A stretch of 23,184 nucleotides of DNA from the NCBI GenBank assembly GCA_027036755.1, contig JALWDV010000727.1:1-23184 (forward strand), in the 5' to 3' direction. The notes under the pieces were generated by a model. That model ran no database searches. It saw only the letters and a program-made list of their open reading frames with translations, and had not been told where the DNA came from. This document shows, one piece after another, positions 1-7,845 of the stretch; positions within the stretch are counted from its first letter, which is position 1, and each line of letters starts with the position of its first letter. The position numbers and the translations under genes are program-made. Origin of the DNA: Anaerolineae bacterium. Lineage in GTDB: Bacteria > Chloroflexota > Anaerolineae > J102.

Positions 1-1
1 G

Positions 2-1816
2 GTCCCCCCCACGCCCACGCCCGAGCCGGAGCTGAGTGCGTTCGACGTGGTGTTGCAGGCGGCCCAGGATTATCTGAGCGAAAATCGCCCGCCGGTCATC
101 AGCGCCGAAGCGTTGTACGAGAACCTGAACGATGGCGACAAGGACAATGATCCCTTCATCATCTCGGTGCGGGCGCCCGAGGATTACGCCAAGGGCCACA
201 TACCCGGCGCTATCAATATCCCCTGGAAGACCATCGCTGACCCCGACAACCTGGCCAAGATCCCCGATGATCAACCCATCGTGGTGTACTGCTACACCGG
301 GCACACCGGGGCCATTGCCACCACCATCCTCAACCTGTTGGGCTACGAAGCCACCAATCTCAAGTACGGGATGATGGGCTGGACGCACGATGATGAGGTC
401 TTCGGCCAGGCCCGCTATGATGCTGCAACCGCCCCCGACTACCCTGTCGAAACGGCGATCAACGAGCCGACGGAGACTTATGGGCACCCCGAACCGGATG
501 TGGACGTCAGTAATCCCGACGACATCGTTCGGGCCGCCGCGGCCGCATATCTGGCTGAAGATCGCCCGCCGGTCATCAGCGCCGAAGCGTTGTACGAGAA
601 CCTGAACGATGGCGACAAGGACAATGATCCCTTCATCATTTCGGTGCGAGCGCCCGAAGATTACGCCAAGGGCCATATCCCCGGCGCCATCAACATCCCC
701 TGGAAGACCATCGCTGACCCCGACAACCTGGCTAAGATCCCCGATGACAAGCCTATCGTGGTGTACTGCTACACCGGGCACACCGGCGGTATCGCCACCA
801 CCATCCTCAATGCACTTGGCTATGAGGCGACCAATCTCAAATATGGCATCATGGGCTGGACGCACGATGATGAGGTCTTTGGCCAGGCCCGCTACGACGC
901 GGCCACGGCGCCCGATTATCCCGTAGAAAAAGCCGCAGGCGGCGAAAGCGCGCTGCTGGGGGATGTGGAAGCGGCTTGGGAGGATGGCCCCGACTTCATC
1001 AAGGCCGACGCCCTGTACGAGAACCTGAACGACGGCGACCCCGACAACGATCCTTTCATCATCTCGGTGCGAGCGCCCGAGGATTACGCCAAGGGCCACA
1101 TTCCCGGCGCGGTCAACCTCAGCGTCAAGGATCTCTTCAACCCCGATGTCATCAGCACGCTGCCCGATGACCGGGAGATCGTGGTGGTGTGCTACACCGG
1201 CCAGACCGCATCGCAGGCCACCGCCGCCCTGGAGATCGCCGGTTACGACGCCAAGGCGTTGCTCTTTGGCATGAGCAGTTGGACCACCGATCCCAATGTC
1301 TTCGTCAAGCGCTTCAACCCCGAAAAAGCCGCGCATGATTATCCCACCACCACCGAAGCGGGCGCGTGGGGCGATGAAACCTTCGACATGCCCGAACCGC
1401 CCGCGGATGACGCCATCCCCGCGGCTGACGCCTGGCTGGATGACGGCCCAGACTTCATCAAGGCCGATGCGCTGTATGAGAACCTGAACGACGGCGATGC
1501 GGACAATGACCCCTTGATCATCTCGGTGCGGGCCAAAGAGGATTACGAGAAGGGCCACATCCCGGGCGCGGTTTGGGCCAAGCCCGGCGAGCTGTTCACG
1601 CCCGAAATGCTGAGCAAGATCGATCATGATCGGGATATTGTGGTGGTGTGCTACACGGGCCAGGCCGCCAGCCAGGTCACGGCCGGGCTCAACGATCTGG
1701 GGTATCACGCCAAGGCCCTGCTGCACGGCATGAGCAGTTGGACCACCGACCCCGGCGTCTTCGTCAAACGTTTCAACCCCGAAAAAGCCGCCCACGATTA
1801 TCCCACCGAGCAATAA
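2..1816 (+). CDS. Exported protein with four tandem rhodanese domains (ExtH-like), 5' partial
   Basis: The reading frame is open to the left window edge. Its first residues read VPPTPTPEPEL, a Pro/Thr linker typical behind a signal peptide or lipobox, so the true start lies upstream; the GTG at 47 is probably internal. Four rhodanese domains follow at about 83-445, 560-922, 980-1345 and 1441-1804. Each has a GHIPGA segment and an active-site loop with cysteine (codons at 290, 767, 1190 and 1649). The loop is CYTGHTG in domains 1-2 and CYTGQ(T/A)A in domains 3-4, so there are two sub-pairs. Rhodanese domains carry sulfur or selenium as a persulfide on this cysteine. Rhodanese-like proteins (ExtH) accompany multihaem cytochromes in Geobacter-type ext selenite/tellurite clusters, and this gene sits just before such an operon. 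Rhodanese assignment is firm; the ExtH link is inference from context and domain style. Confidence 0.88.
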   Translation, partial: VPPTPTPEPELSAFDVVLQAAQDYLSENRPPVISAEALYENLNDGDKDNDPFIISVRAPEDYAKGHIPGAINIPWKTIADPDNLAKIPDDQPIVVYCYTGHTGAIATTILNLLGYEATNLKYGMMGWTHDDEVFGQARYDAATAPDYPVETAINEPTETYGHPEPDVDVSNPDDIVRAAAAAYLAEDRPPVISAEALYENLNDGDKDNDPFIISVRAPEDYAKGHIPGAINIPWKTIADPDNLAKIPDDKPIVVYCYTGHTGGIATTILNALGYEATNLKYGIMGWTHDDEVFGQARYDAATAPDYPVEKAAGGESALLGDVEAAWEDGPDFIKADALYENLNDGDPDNDPFIISVRAPEDYAKGHIPGAVNLSVKDLFNPDVISTLPDDREIVVVCYTGQTASQATAALEIAGYDAKALLFGMSSWTTDPNVFVKRFNPEKAAHDYPTTTEAGAWGDETFDMPEPPADDAIPAADAWLDDGPDFIKADALYENLNDGDADNDPLIISVRAKEDYEKGHIPGAVWAKPGELFTPEMLSKIDHDRDIVVVCYTGQAASQVTAGLNDLGYHAKALLHGMSSWTTDPGVFVKRFNPEKAAHDYPTEQ

Positions 1817-1830
1817 GCCACACACTCCCA

Positions 1831-1883
1831 GGTGCGACGCACTTGAAAACAGGCTTAAGCCCGTTTGGAAAGTGCGTCGCACC
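1831..1883. repeat. Palindromic repeat GGTGCGACGCACT, interrupted by a MITE on its right side
   Basis: The left arm GGTGCGACGCACT (1831-1843) pairs with AGTGCGTCGCACC (1871-1883). The interior continues the pairing imperfectly around AGGCTTAAGCCC. The same arm sequence bounds a 99-bp element at 19868-19966. The rightmost eight bases, GTCGCACC, are duplicated at 2123-2130 because a MITE landed there. It lies 15 bp after the rhodanese stop codon. It could fold in RNA, but there is no T-run after it, so I do not call it a terminator. Confidence 0.8.
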
Positions 1884-2122
1884 GTAACTGCTAACGTGGC
1901 CTGTTTTCGAGGGCCTGGCGCCTGCTGCGGCAGCCCCCCCTCGCTCCCCCCCCGCAAGCGGGGGGGAAGACCTCTCCGTCTGCAAAAAACTTTGCAAACC
2001 AGCGGCTCCCTCTCCCGCTTGCGGGGGAGGGCTGGGGAGGGGGCCAAGTCCAGCGGCCAAGGCTGCAAAACTGACTAACGCTGTCTTGAATGTTGGCTCA
2101 GCATGCCTACCTTAGTAGTTGC
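1884..2122. mobile_element. MITE copy 1 (239 bp, GTAACTGC termini, 8-bp TSD GTCGCACC)
   Basis: The left end GTAACTGCTAACGTGGCC matches the reverse complement of the right end, GCAACTACTAAGGTAGGC, at 13 of 18 positions. Perfect 8-bp direct repeats GTCGCACC flank it at 1876-1883 and 2123-2130. The interior is a GC-rich long inverted repeat around CCCGCAAGCGGG (about 1937-1985) and its partner CCCGCTTGCGGG (about 2012-2045). No coding capacity was seen. Ends beginning 5'-GTAA with 8-bp target duplications are characteristic of the IS66 family, so a trans-acting IS66-type transposase is the likely mover. The right end lies 28 bp before the start of the following cytochrome gene. Confidence 0.88.
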
Positions 2123-2150
2123 GTCGCACCACTTTGAGAGGAGTCCGCTT

Positions 2151-3629
2151 ATGAATCATCGCAATCGACCATCCCGTAAGCGTGGGTTGTGGCTGGCCGC
2201 GGCGTTGGCGCTGATTTTCCTGGGCGCGCTGGTCATCCGCCCGCCCGCCTGGGCCACGCCTCTGCCCGCGGCGCAACGCGTGGCGCACCTTCAGGCGAGA
2301 GCGCCAATGGGGGCGGAAGCTTCGCTTCAGCAGGCGAGTGTTGACGAGCAAATATCTGCCGAAGGTGCATCCCACCTGACCATACAGGCCGATACGCCCA
2401 ACTCCGACAACTGCATCGCCTGCCACACCGACAAGAAAAAACTGAAGAAACTCGCCAAAGAGCCGGAGGAAGTGAAATCGGAAGAAGCCTCCGGCGAGGG
2501 GTGAGCGGGCGGCTTGCCTCCGTTGGAGGTATGGCAAAAAGTCCTGATCAAGGACAAGTTTCTAAAAAAAGACGTCCACGCCGACATCGGCTGCATCGAA
2601 TGCCATGGCGGCCAACCGGACACCGATGACAAAGACGCCGCGCACGAGGGCATGATCAAAAAGGTGGGCGCAGACCCCGCCAAAACCTGTGGCAAATGTC
2701 ATGTGGATTATGCCTCCGCCGCCCAAACCAACATCCATCGCCTGCAGACCGGATACCAGACGGTGCTGGCCCATCGCGGCGCCGATTTCACCGATCCCAC
2801 CTTCGCCACCGCCTACAACAATCATTGCACCGGTTGTCATGCCGATTGCAGCGATTGCCACGTGAGTCGGCCCACCGCCCTGGGCGGAGGCCTGCTTTCC
2901 GGGCATCTCTTCAAAAAGACAGCCTCCATCTGGCAGACATGCGGCGGCTGCCACAGCACCCGCATCGCCGATGATTACAAAGGCGGCCACGAAGACATCC
3001 CTGCTGACATCCACTGGGAAAAAGAAGGGATGTTGTGCAGCGATTGCCACGCGGATGACGCATCTTATCACGATGGCAGCCACGGCGGCACGCGCTACGA
3101 AGACCCCACCGCTCCCACCTGCATCCAGTGCCACGAAGATGTGAAGCCGGGCGACGGCGTCGAGCAGCATGACCAGGAGCATCTGCAAAACATGGCCTGT
3201 CAGACCTGCCACGCCGCGGGCGCGTACAAGAGCTGCTATGGCTGCCACACCGGCATCGATGACAAGGGCATCAAATACTTTGCCAGCGAGCCCTCGCAGA
3301 TGACCTTCAAAATCGGGCATAACCCCATCAAAAGCGAGCGACATCCCTGGGAATGGGTGCTGCTGCGGCACGCCCCCACCAACAAAGACCTCTTCGCCTA
3401 CTACGGCGATAACCTGCTGCCCGATTTCGACGCTGTGCCCACGTGGAAATTCACCACGCCCCACAATGTGCGGGCCAAAACGCCGCAGAACCAGAGCTGC
3501 AACAACTGCCACGGCCAGAGTGATCTCTTCCTCACCGAACAGGATGTCACGCCCGACGAGCGGGCCGCCAACGCCCCCGTCATCGTCGCCCCCGACGACA
3601 TCCCCAAGCCAGTGGAGGGAGGATCATGA
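2151..3629 (+). CDS. extKL: 11-haem c-type cytochrome, probable selenoprotein (ExtKL-like; in-frame TGA read as Sec118)
   Basis: ATG at 2151 follows GAGAGGAG with good spacing. The first 117 codons give a signal peptide (basic RNRPSRKR, hydrophobic 13-29, cleavage near AWA35) and one haem motif, CIACH (C88). TGA then occurs at 2502-2504. The same frame continues to 3629 with ten more motifs, including the pairs CTGCH/CSDCH and CQTCH/CYGCH. The downstream half alone has only a TTG at 2514, no Shine-Dalgarno and no signal peptide, although c-type haem attachment needs export. A SECIS-like hairpin begins just after the TGA. Reading TGA as selenocysteine gives 492 residues and 11 haems. Known ExtKL proteins of ext clusters are multihaem cytochromes that can be selenoproteins and were originally split as ExtK and ExtL; the rhodanese neighbour fits. 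Alternatives are a nonsense mutation or read-through. The stop overlaps the next start (ATGA). Confidence 0.75.
2511..2533 (+). promoter_or_regulatory. Candidate bacterial SECIS hairpin downstream of TGA 2502-2504
   Basis: CCTCC (2517-2521) pairs with GGAGG (2525-2529) across the loop GTT (2522-2524). G2516-T2530 and T2515-A2531 extend it to seven pairs. A T-T mismatch and C2513-G2533 follow. The apical loop starts 17 nt after the TGA and its first base is G. Bacterial SECIS elements are described as having a loop of 3-14 nt, a G in its first two positions, a short upper stem and a loop about 16-37 nt after the UGA, so all criteria are met. A short GC-rich stem can arise by chance in this genome. 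Confidence 0.6.
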
Positions 3630-4852
3630 TGATTAAAGATCAAAGATTAATGATTAAAGCATTGGCGAAGGAGCGGGATGGAAGATTCACTTTAATCATT
3701 AATCATCAATCATTACTTCTCGCACTCCTGCTGGCTGTTGGATTGATGGCGGCCATCGTTCTCCCCACCTGCGCCCAGGGCTCCCCCGACCCCAACCGCC
3801 CGAGCAACGATCAATGCCTGGTGTGTCACGCGGAGCCGGGGCTGGAAATGACGCTGCCCTCCAACGAGGTGCTGCCCCTGACCATCGACGCGGATACGCT
3901 GGACGCCTCGGCTCACGGCGTCCACGCCGATGAGGAAGTGCGCTGCGTGGATTGCCACAACGACATGAGCGGCTACCCCCACGCCGACTTCCCCGATGTG
4001 GACTATCGCACCTGGCAATTAAAGATGAGCCTGGTCTGCGGCAACTGCCATGAAGATCAGGCCCTGGACAGGCAGGACAGCGTCCACGCTCGGCTCATCG
4101 CCGCTGGCAAATTCGAGGCCGCCAGTTGCGCCGACTGCCACGGCAGCCACGACGTGCAATGGGCTGATCCCGAGAAACATGAGGTGGACCGGATGCAAAT
4201 GGCGGAGGCCTGCGGCCAGTGCCACAGCACCATCCTCGACGACTACAAACAATCCATCCACGGGCAGGAGACCATGAAGGGCAATCAGGATACGCCCACA
4301 TGCAGCAACTGCCATCCCGCCCACAAGATACCCGACCCGCGCAGCGCCGAGTTTCGGCTGAAATCGCCCGAGATGTGCGGCGACTGCCACGCCGACAAGG
4401 AGCTGATGAGCGAGTACGACATCAGCACCGACGTCTTCGACACCTACGTCTCCGATTTTCATGGCGCGACCGTGTCGATTTTCGAGGCCACGGAGCCGGG
4501 CCATTACACCAACAAGGCGGTGTGTAGCGACTGCCACGGCGCCCACCTCATCCTGCCCCCCACCGACGAAAACTCCAGCGTGATCAGCGCCAACCTGGTC
4601 AAGACCTGCCAGCGCTGTCATCCCGACGCCAACGAGAGCTTCACCAAGAGCTGGCTGGGGCATTACCGGCCCGACTGGAAGCGCTACCCCCTCGTGACCG
4701 CAGTGAAGTGGTTCTATTGGCTGATCATCCCCTTCACCCTGGTCTTCTTCGCGGTGTTCGTCTCCACCGACGCCTTCCGCACCCTCAAAAATCGGGGCAA
4801 GAAGAAGGGCGTTGGGGCGGGCCAACAGCAGGGAGGTGATGAACATGACTGA
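3626..4852 (+). CDS. Nine-haem membrane-anchored c-type cytochrome
   Basis: The ATG overlaps the previous stop (ATGA) and has GGAGGGAGG just upstream, so translation is coupled. There are nine CxxCH motifs (CLVCH, CVDCH, CGNCH, CADCH, CGQCH, CSNCH, CGDCH, CSDCH, CQRCH). A signal peptide core spans about residues 29-48, and a C-terminal transmembrane helix at about 357-378 is followed by a basic tail, so the haem domain faces outside. It is a likely electron carrier between the cytochrome b encoded next and the 11-haem protein; this role is inferred from order and topology. The N-terminus is odd: about 28 polar residues precede the hydrophobic core and are encoded by an AT-rich palindromic repeat (3646-3703). 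Start candidates M2 and M9 also exist in this stretch. No close named family was recognised beyond cytochrome c3-like multihaem proteins. Confidence 0.9.
   Translation: MMIKDQRLMIKALAKERDGRFTLIINHQSLLLALLLAVGLMAAIVLPTCAQGSPDPNRPSNDQCLVCHAEPGLEMTLPSNEVLPLTIDADTLDASAHGVHADEEVRCVDCHNDMSGYPHADFPDVDYRTWQLKMSLVCGNCHEDQALDRQDSVHARLIAAGKFEAASCADCHGSHDVQWADPEKHEVDRMQMAEACGQCHSTILDDYKQSIHGQETMKGNQDTPTCSNCHPAHKIPDPRSAEFRLKSPEMCGDCHADKELMSEYDISTDVFDTYVSDFHGATVSIFEATEPGHYTNKAVCSDCHGAHLILPPTDENSSVISANLVKTCQRCHPDANESFTKSWLGHYRPDWKRYPLVTAVKWFYWLIIPFTLVFFAVFVSTDAFRTLKNRGKKKGVGAGQQQGGDEHD
3646..3703. repeat. AT-rich inverted repeat inside the signal-peptide coding region
   Basis: A perfect 14-bp inverted repeat has its left arm at 3646-3659 (ATTAATGATTAAAG) and right arm at 3690-3703. 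Further ATTAAAGAT/AATCATCAATCATT repeats flank it. Its composition contrasts strongly with the surrounding GC-rich cytochrome genes. It encodes part of the extended N-terminus of the nine-haem cytochrome. Confidence 0.75.
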
Positions 4853-5936
4853 GCGAGCGATGAAAATCATCCGCTTCGGCGTCACCGAGCGGGTGGAGCA
4901 CTTCTTCCTGCTGCTTTCCTTCACCATCCTGGCCATCACCGGCCTGGTGCAGAAATTCCCCGAAAATGGCCTCTCCCTGGCCATCATCAAAGGACTGGGA
5001 GGCATCGAAAACACCCGCAGCATCCATCACATCTCGGCCATCGTGCTGATTTTGCTCTCCATCTTCCATCTGTTCTACGTGGGATACAAAATCTACGTGC
5101 TGAAACGCCCGCTGAGCATGTTGCCGGGCCTGAAAGACGCCAAAGACGTCATCGTCCTGCTGAAATACAACATCGGCCTCAGCCGCCAGCGCCCGCTCAT
5201 GGATCGCTACAACTTCGGCGAGAAGATCGAGTATTGGGCCGTGGTGTGGGGCACGCTGGTGATGGCGGTCAGCGGCTATATGCTGTGGAATCCGGTGCTC
5301 ACCACCCGCATCTTCCCCGGCGAATTCATCCCCGCGGCCAAGATGGCCCACGGCTACGAGGCCATCCTGGCGGTGCTCTCCATCCTCATCTGGCACGTGT
5401 GGCATGTGCACGTCAAGCATTTCAACAAGAGCATGTTCACCGGCGCCATCGATGTGGAGGAGATGGAGGAGGAGCATCCGCTGGAATTGGAGAAGATCGA
5501 GCAGGGCGTGTGGCCGCCGCCCCTGCCGCCGGGCCAGGAGCGCTGGCGTCGGGCCGTGCTCTATCTGCCCCTGGCCGGGTTGCTGGCCATCCTCATGCTG
5601 ATCAGCACCTACTACATCTTCACCGAGCAAACGGCCATCACCACCGTGCCCCCGGCGCCGGTGGAGGAAGCCTATAAGCCCGCGCAGCCGCCGGGCCTGC
5701 CCACAGCCACGCCCGCCCCCGAAATGGCCGAGGAAATCCCCAAACATGTGGTGTGGGAAGCTCCGCCCCAGCCCATGCCCGTGCAGTCCCATGCGGCGGA
5801 TGAGGCCCGGGCCGATTGCCAGGCCTGTCATGGGTCCTTCACCTACATCTCGCCAGCGCCGCTGGATCACGCCGAGTATGAGGACGATGGCTGCACCGAG
5901 TGTCATGCGGCAGCCAAGGAGGTGTCGCAACGATGA
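4845..5936 (+). CDS. Cytochrome b (formate dehydrogenase gamma-like) fused to a C-terminal dihaem c domain
   Basis: The start at 4845 is chosen because GGGAGG (4831-4836) lies 8 nt upstream; the ATG at 4839 is too close to it. It overlaps the previous gene by 8 nt. Of 363 residues, the first ~210 form a four-helix cytochrome b (helices about 18-38, 62-82, 127-148, 168-190) with candidate haem-b ligands H19, H61/H62, H75, H169, H184 and H187. A fifth helix spans about 237-258. A Pro/Ala-rich linker then leads to two c-haem motifs, C325QACH and C350TECH. The N-terminal pattern resembles the membrane subunit of formate dehydrogenases and Ni-Fe hydrogenases, which exchange electrons with the quinone pool. 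The fused dihaem tail would pass electrons directly to the multihaem partners. The quinol-oxidising direction is inference. Confidence 0.9.
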   Translation: MTERAMKIIRFGVTERVEHFFLLLSFTILAITGLVQKFPENGLSLAIIKGLGGIENTRSIHHISAIVLILLSIFHLFYVGYKIYVLKRPLSMLPGLKDAKDVIVLLKYNIGLSRQRPLMDRYNFGEKIEYWAVVWGTLVMAVSGYMLWNPVLTTRIFPGEFIPAAKMAHGYEAILAVLSILIWHVWHVHVKHFNKSMFTGAIDVEEMEEEHPLELEKIEQGVWPPPLPPGQERWRRAVLYLPLAGLLAILMLISTYYIFTEQTAITTVPPAPVEEAYKPAQPPGLPTATPAPEMAEEIPKHVVWEAPPQPMPVQSHAADEARADCQACHGSFTYISPAPLDHAEYEDDGCTECHAAAKEVSQR

Positions 5937-7450
5937 AACGTATTCTGATACCCACCATCTTGCTCATGCTGCTGGCGTTGCTGATTCCGGGCGTGGCCCT
6001 GGCCGACCCGCCGCCCGAGCATCAGCACATCGAAGAATACACCGGCCCCGAGACCTGCGAAGTCTGTCATCTGGGCCAGGCCGACCAGGTGATGCACTCG
6101 GTGCATTACACCTGGAAGGAGAAGATGGATCATTACAGCCCCCTGCCCGGCAGCATCCCCCGCATCAACTGGCTGGGCGTGCTCAACCCCGATATGAAAA
6201 TCGCGGGCGGCTGCGGAGGTTGTCATGTGGGCGCCGGGCCCATGCCCGCCGCGCCCGAGGCGCAAACGCCTGAGGCCAAATCCAAAATCGACTGCCTCAT
6301 CTGCCACGCCGAAGTCTATGACATGAACGCCCGCTACCCCGAAAAAGACGAGAACGGCGAGTGGGTGATCCCGGGCGACAAAAGCCTGGCCGCCGCGCGT
6401 AGCGCGGCCAAGCCCACGGCCGAGGCCTGCCTGCGCTGCCATCTCAACGCGGGCGGGGGCAAGCTCTACAAGCGGGGCGTGGATTTCGCGCCGGTGGCGG
6501 ACAAGCACGCGGACGAGGCTACGGGCGATGTGCACGCGGACAACGGCATGGTCTGTGTGGATTGCCACGCGGGCGGGGAGCACACCGTCTACGGCTATGC
6601 GCCCACCCTGTGGAGCCGCGACCACGCCGAACGCCTCACCTGCGAAAGCTGCCACACCGAAGCGCCCCACGCCAACGCCCTCATCAACAACAAACATGAG
6701 CGCCTCGACTGCCGCACGTGCCACATCCGCAGCACCGGCGGCCTGATGACCCGGGACTGGACTGCGGAGCCCAAGTACGATCCCATCAAAGAGCTGTACG
6801 AGCCGGTGGATGGGCTGGCCCCGGCCAACAGCGTCGATCCCATCTACAAATGGTACAACGGTGGCAAGCTGAAGCCCGGCCAGTGGCCCGGAAGTTTCGA
6901 CGACGACGCCTCGAAATTGCAGCCCTTCAAGCTATTCACGGCTGTGGCGCCGGTGGACGCCCAATCGGGCAAGCCGCTGCCGCTGAAACTGGGCCTCTTC
7001 TACAAGACCGGCGATCTCGAGAAAGCCATCGCGGCCGGAGCCAAAGAAGCGGGCGTGGATTACAGCGGCCAGTGGCAGGCCAAGACCTACAAAATCCCTC
7101 TGCAACTCAGCCACGGCATCCTGCCCAAAGAGGAGGCCCTGGGCTGCGCTGATTGCCATACGCCCGACGGGCGGCTGGACTTTGCAGCCCTGGGCTACAG
7201 CCCGGAGGACGCGGCCAAACTCGCATCCTTCTCCTCGCCCGACGCGGGCCAGCCCAAACCCCTGCAAGTGAAATTCGTTCCCAATCCCGAGCCCCTGGAA
7301 AAGGCTGCGATGGAGCAAGAGGAAGAGCCGCCCGCGCCCAAGGCCCTGGAAATCCCCTGGACGCCCATCGGCGTCATTCTCTTGGTCCTGGCGGTCATCG
7401 TCATCGTCATCTACGTGCTGATGAAGTTGAAGAAAGAAGCCGCAAGCTGA
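5933..7450 (+). CDS. Octahaem c-type cytochrome, octahaem tetrathionate reductase-like, C-terminally anchored
   Basis: The ATG overlaps the preceding TGA (ATGA) and AGGAGGTG lies 9-10 nt upstream. The 505-residue product has a signal peptide (residues 1-24, ending VALA) and eight haem motifs (CEVCH, CGGCH, CLICH, CLRCH, CVDCH, CESCH, CRTCH, CADCH). A single C-terminal helix at about 479-499 is followed by KKEAAS. Haem number and the N-terminal pattern (a haem motif followed by HSVHYTW, a conserved INWLG segment, CGGCHVG, then IDCLICH) resemble the octahaem tetrathionate reductase family, which can reduce tetrathionate, nitrite and hydroxylamine in vitro. The true substrate is unknown. In this operon a sulfur or selenium oxyanion is plausible, given the rhodanese gene and the ExtKL-like protein. 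It is the last gene before the terminator. Confidence 0.88.
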   Translation: MKRILIPTILLMLLALLIPGVALADPPPEHQHIEEYTGPETCEVCHLGQADQVMHSVHYTWKEKMDHYSPLPGSIPRINWLGVLNPDMKIAGGCGGCHVGAGPMPAAPEAQTPEAKSKIDCLICHAEVYDMNARYPEKDENGEWVIPGDKSLAAARSAAKPTAEACLRCHLNAGGGKLYKRGVDFAPVADKHADEATGDVHADNGMVCVDCHAGGEHTVYGYAPTLWSRDHAERLTCESCHTEAPHANALINNKHERLDCRTCHIRSTGGLMTRDWTAEPKYDPIKELYEPVDGLAPANSVDPIYKWYNGGKLKPGQWPGSFDDDASKLQPFKLFTAVAPVDAQSGKPLPLKLGLFYKTGDLEKAIAAGAKEAGVDYSGQWQAKTYKIPLQLSHGILPKEEALGCADCHTPDGRLDFAALGYSPEDAAKLASFSSPDAGQPKPLQVKFVPNPEPLEKAAMEQEEEPPAPKALEIPWTPIGVILLVLAVIVIVIYVLMKLKKEAAS

Positions 7451-7472
7451 CGCCCACACGCGCAGTAAACGC

Positions 7473-7508
7473 AAAGAGACCGGCCTCATTGCGAGAGCCG
7501 GTCTTTTT
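7473..7508 (+). terminator. Rho-independent terminator of the cytochrome operon
   Basis: AGACCGGC (7477-7484) pairs with GCCGGTCT (7497-7504) around a 12-nt loop. The A-run before it pairs with the T-run after it, lengthening the stem to about 12 pairs. It begins 22 nt after the last operon gene. The A-run before the stem lets it also serve the convergent minus-strand gene at 7526-7801. Confidence 0.88.
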
Positions 7509-7525
7509 GCATCACCCCAGAATGA

Positions 7526-7801
7526 TTATTTCGTTCGGTAAAGGCGGATGACGTTACGCGAGCGAATGAACTCGATCTCGATGCCTAAACGATCGGCTGC
7601 GCGCAATAACCGATTTTTCACTGTTTGACGATTATCTGTTTTGGACAATTTTATCTCCAAACCTTCGCCGACATCGAGGCTGCTCAATTGTTCAATGTAG
7701 GCTTGCAACGCCAATTCCCGTTGCGATATCCCTTTGCCTTTCTGTTTGGATGTCAAAATGTCATTCACTTTTTCTTTATCCAATTTTCTGAATGTTGGCA
7801 T
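7526..7801 (-). CDS. Small conserved-looking hypothetical protein (91 aa)
   Basis: The ATG at 7801 has an ideal GGAGGAGG Shine-Dalgarno 7 nt upstream, which supports a real gene. The protein is basic and soluble, with no signal peptide or membrane segment. The N-terminal half (MPTFRKLDKEKVNDIL) is helical and charged. The C-terminal half (TVKNRLLRAADRLGIEIEF then RNVIRLYR) looks like a helix followed by beta strands, as in small nucleic-acid-binding folds, but I do not recognise the family. It converges on the cytochrome operon and shares its terminator. MITE copy 2 is inserted 45 bp upstream of its start codon, so its promoter is either inside that short gap, within the MITE, or has been displaced. 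Confidence 0.72.
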   Translation of the reverse strand: MPTFRKLDKEKVNDILTSKQKGKGISQRELALQAYIEQLSSLDVGEGLEIKLSKTDNRQTVKNRLLRAADRLGIEIEFIRSRNVIRLYRTK

Positions 7802-7845
7802 TGGTCGACCTCCTCCGAAAAACCGGTGAGTTTAAGAGGATATTG

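Noticed and set aside
2514..3629. Ten-haem cytochrome as an independent gene starting at TTG 2514
   Set aside because: There is no Shine-Dalgarno and no signal peptide, and the frame runs directly on from the preceding ORF through one TGA; a merged gene explains all of it better.
2562..5023. Long minus-strand ORFs opposite the cytochrome genes (for example 2562-3512, 4019-5023)
   Set aside because: They are His/Ala/Gly/Val-rich mirror frames of GC-rich CxxCH genes, without ribosome sites or recognisable domains.
4785..5930. Minus-strand ORF of 381 codons opposite the cytochrome b gene
   Set aside because: The plus frame has transmembrane helices and haem motifs and is coupled to its neighbours; the minus frame is a compositional shadow.
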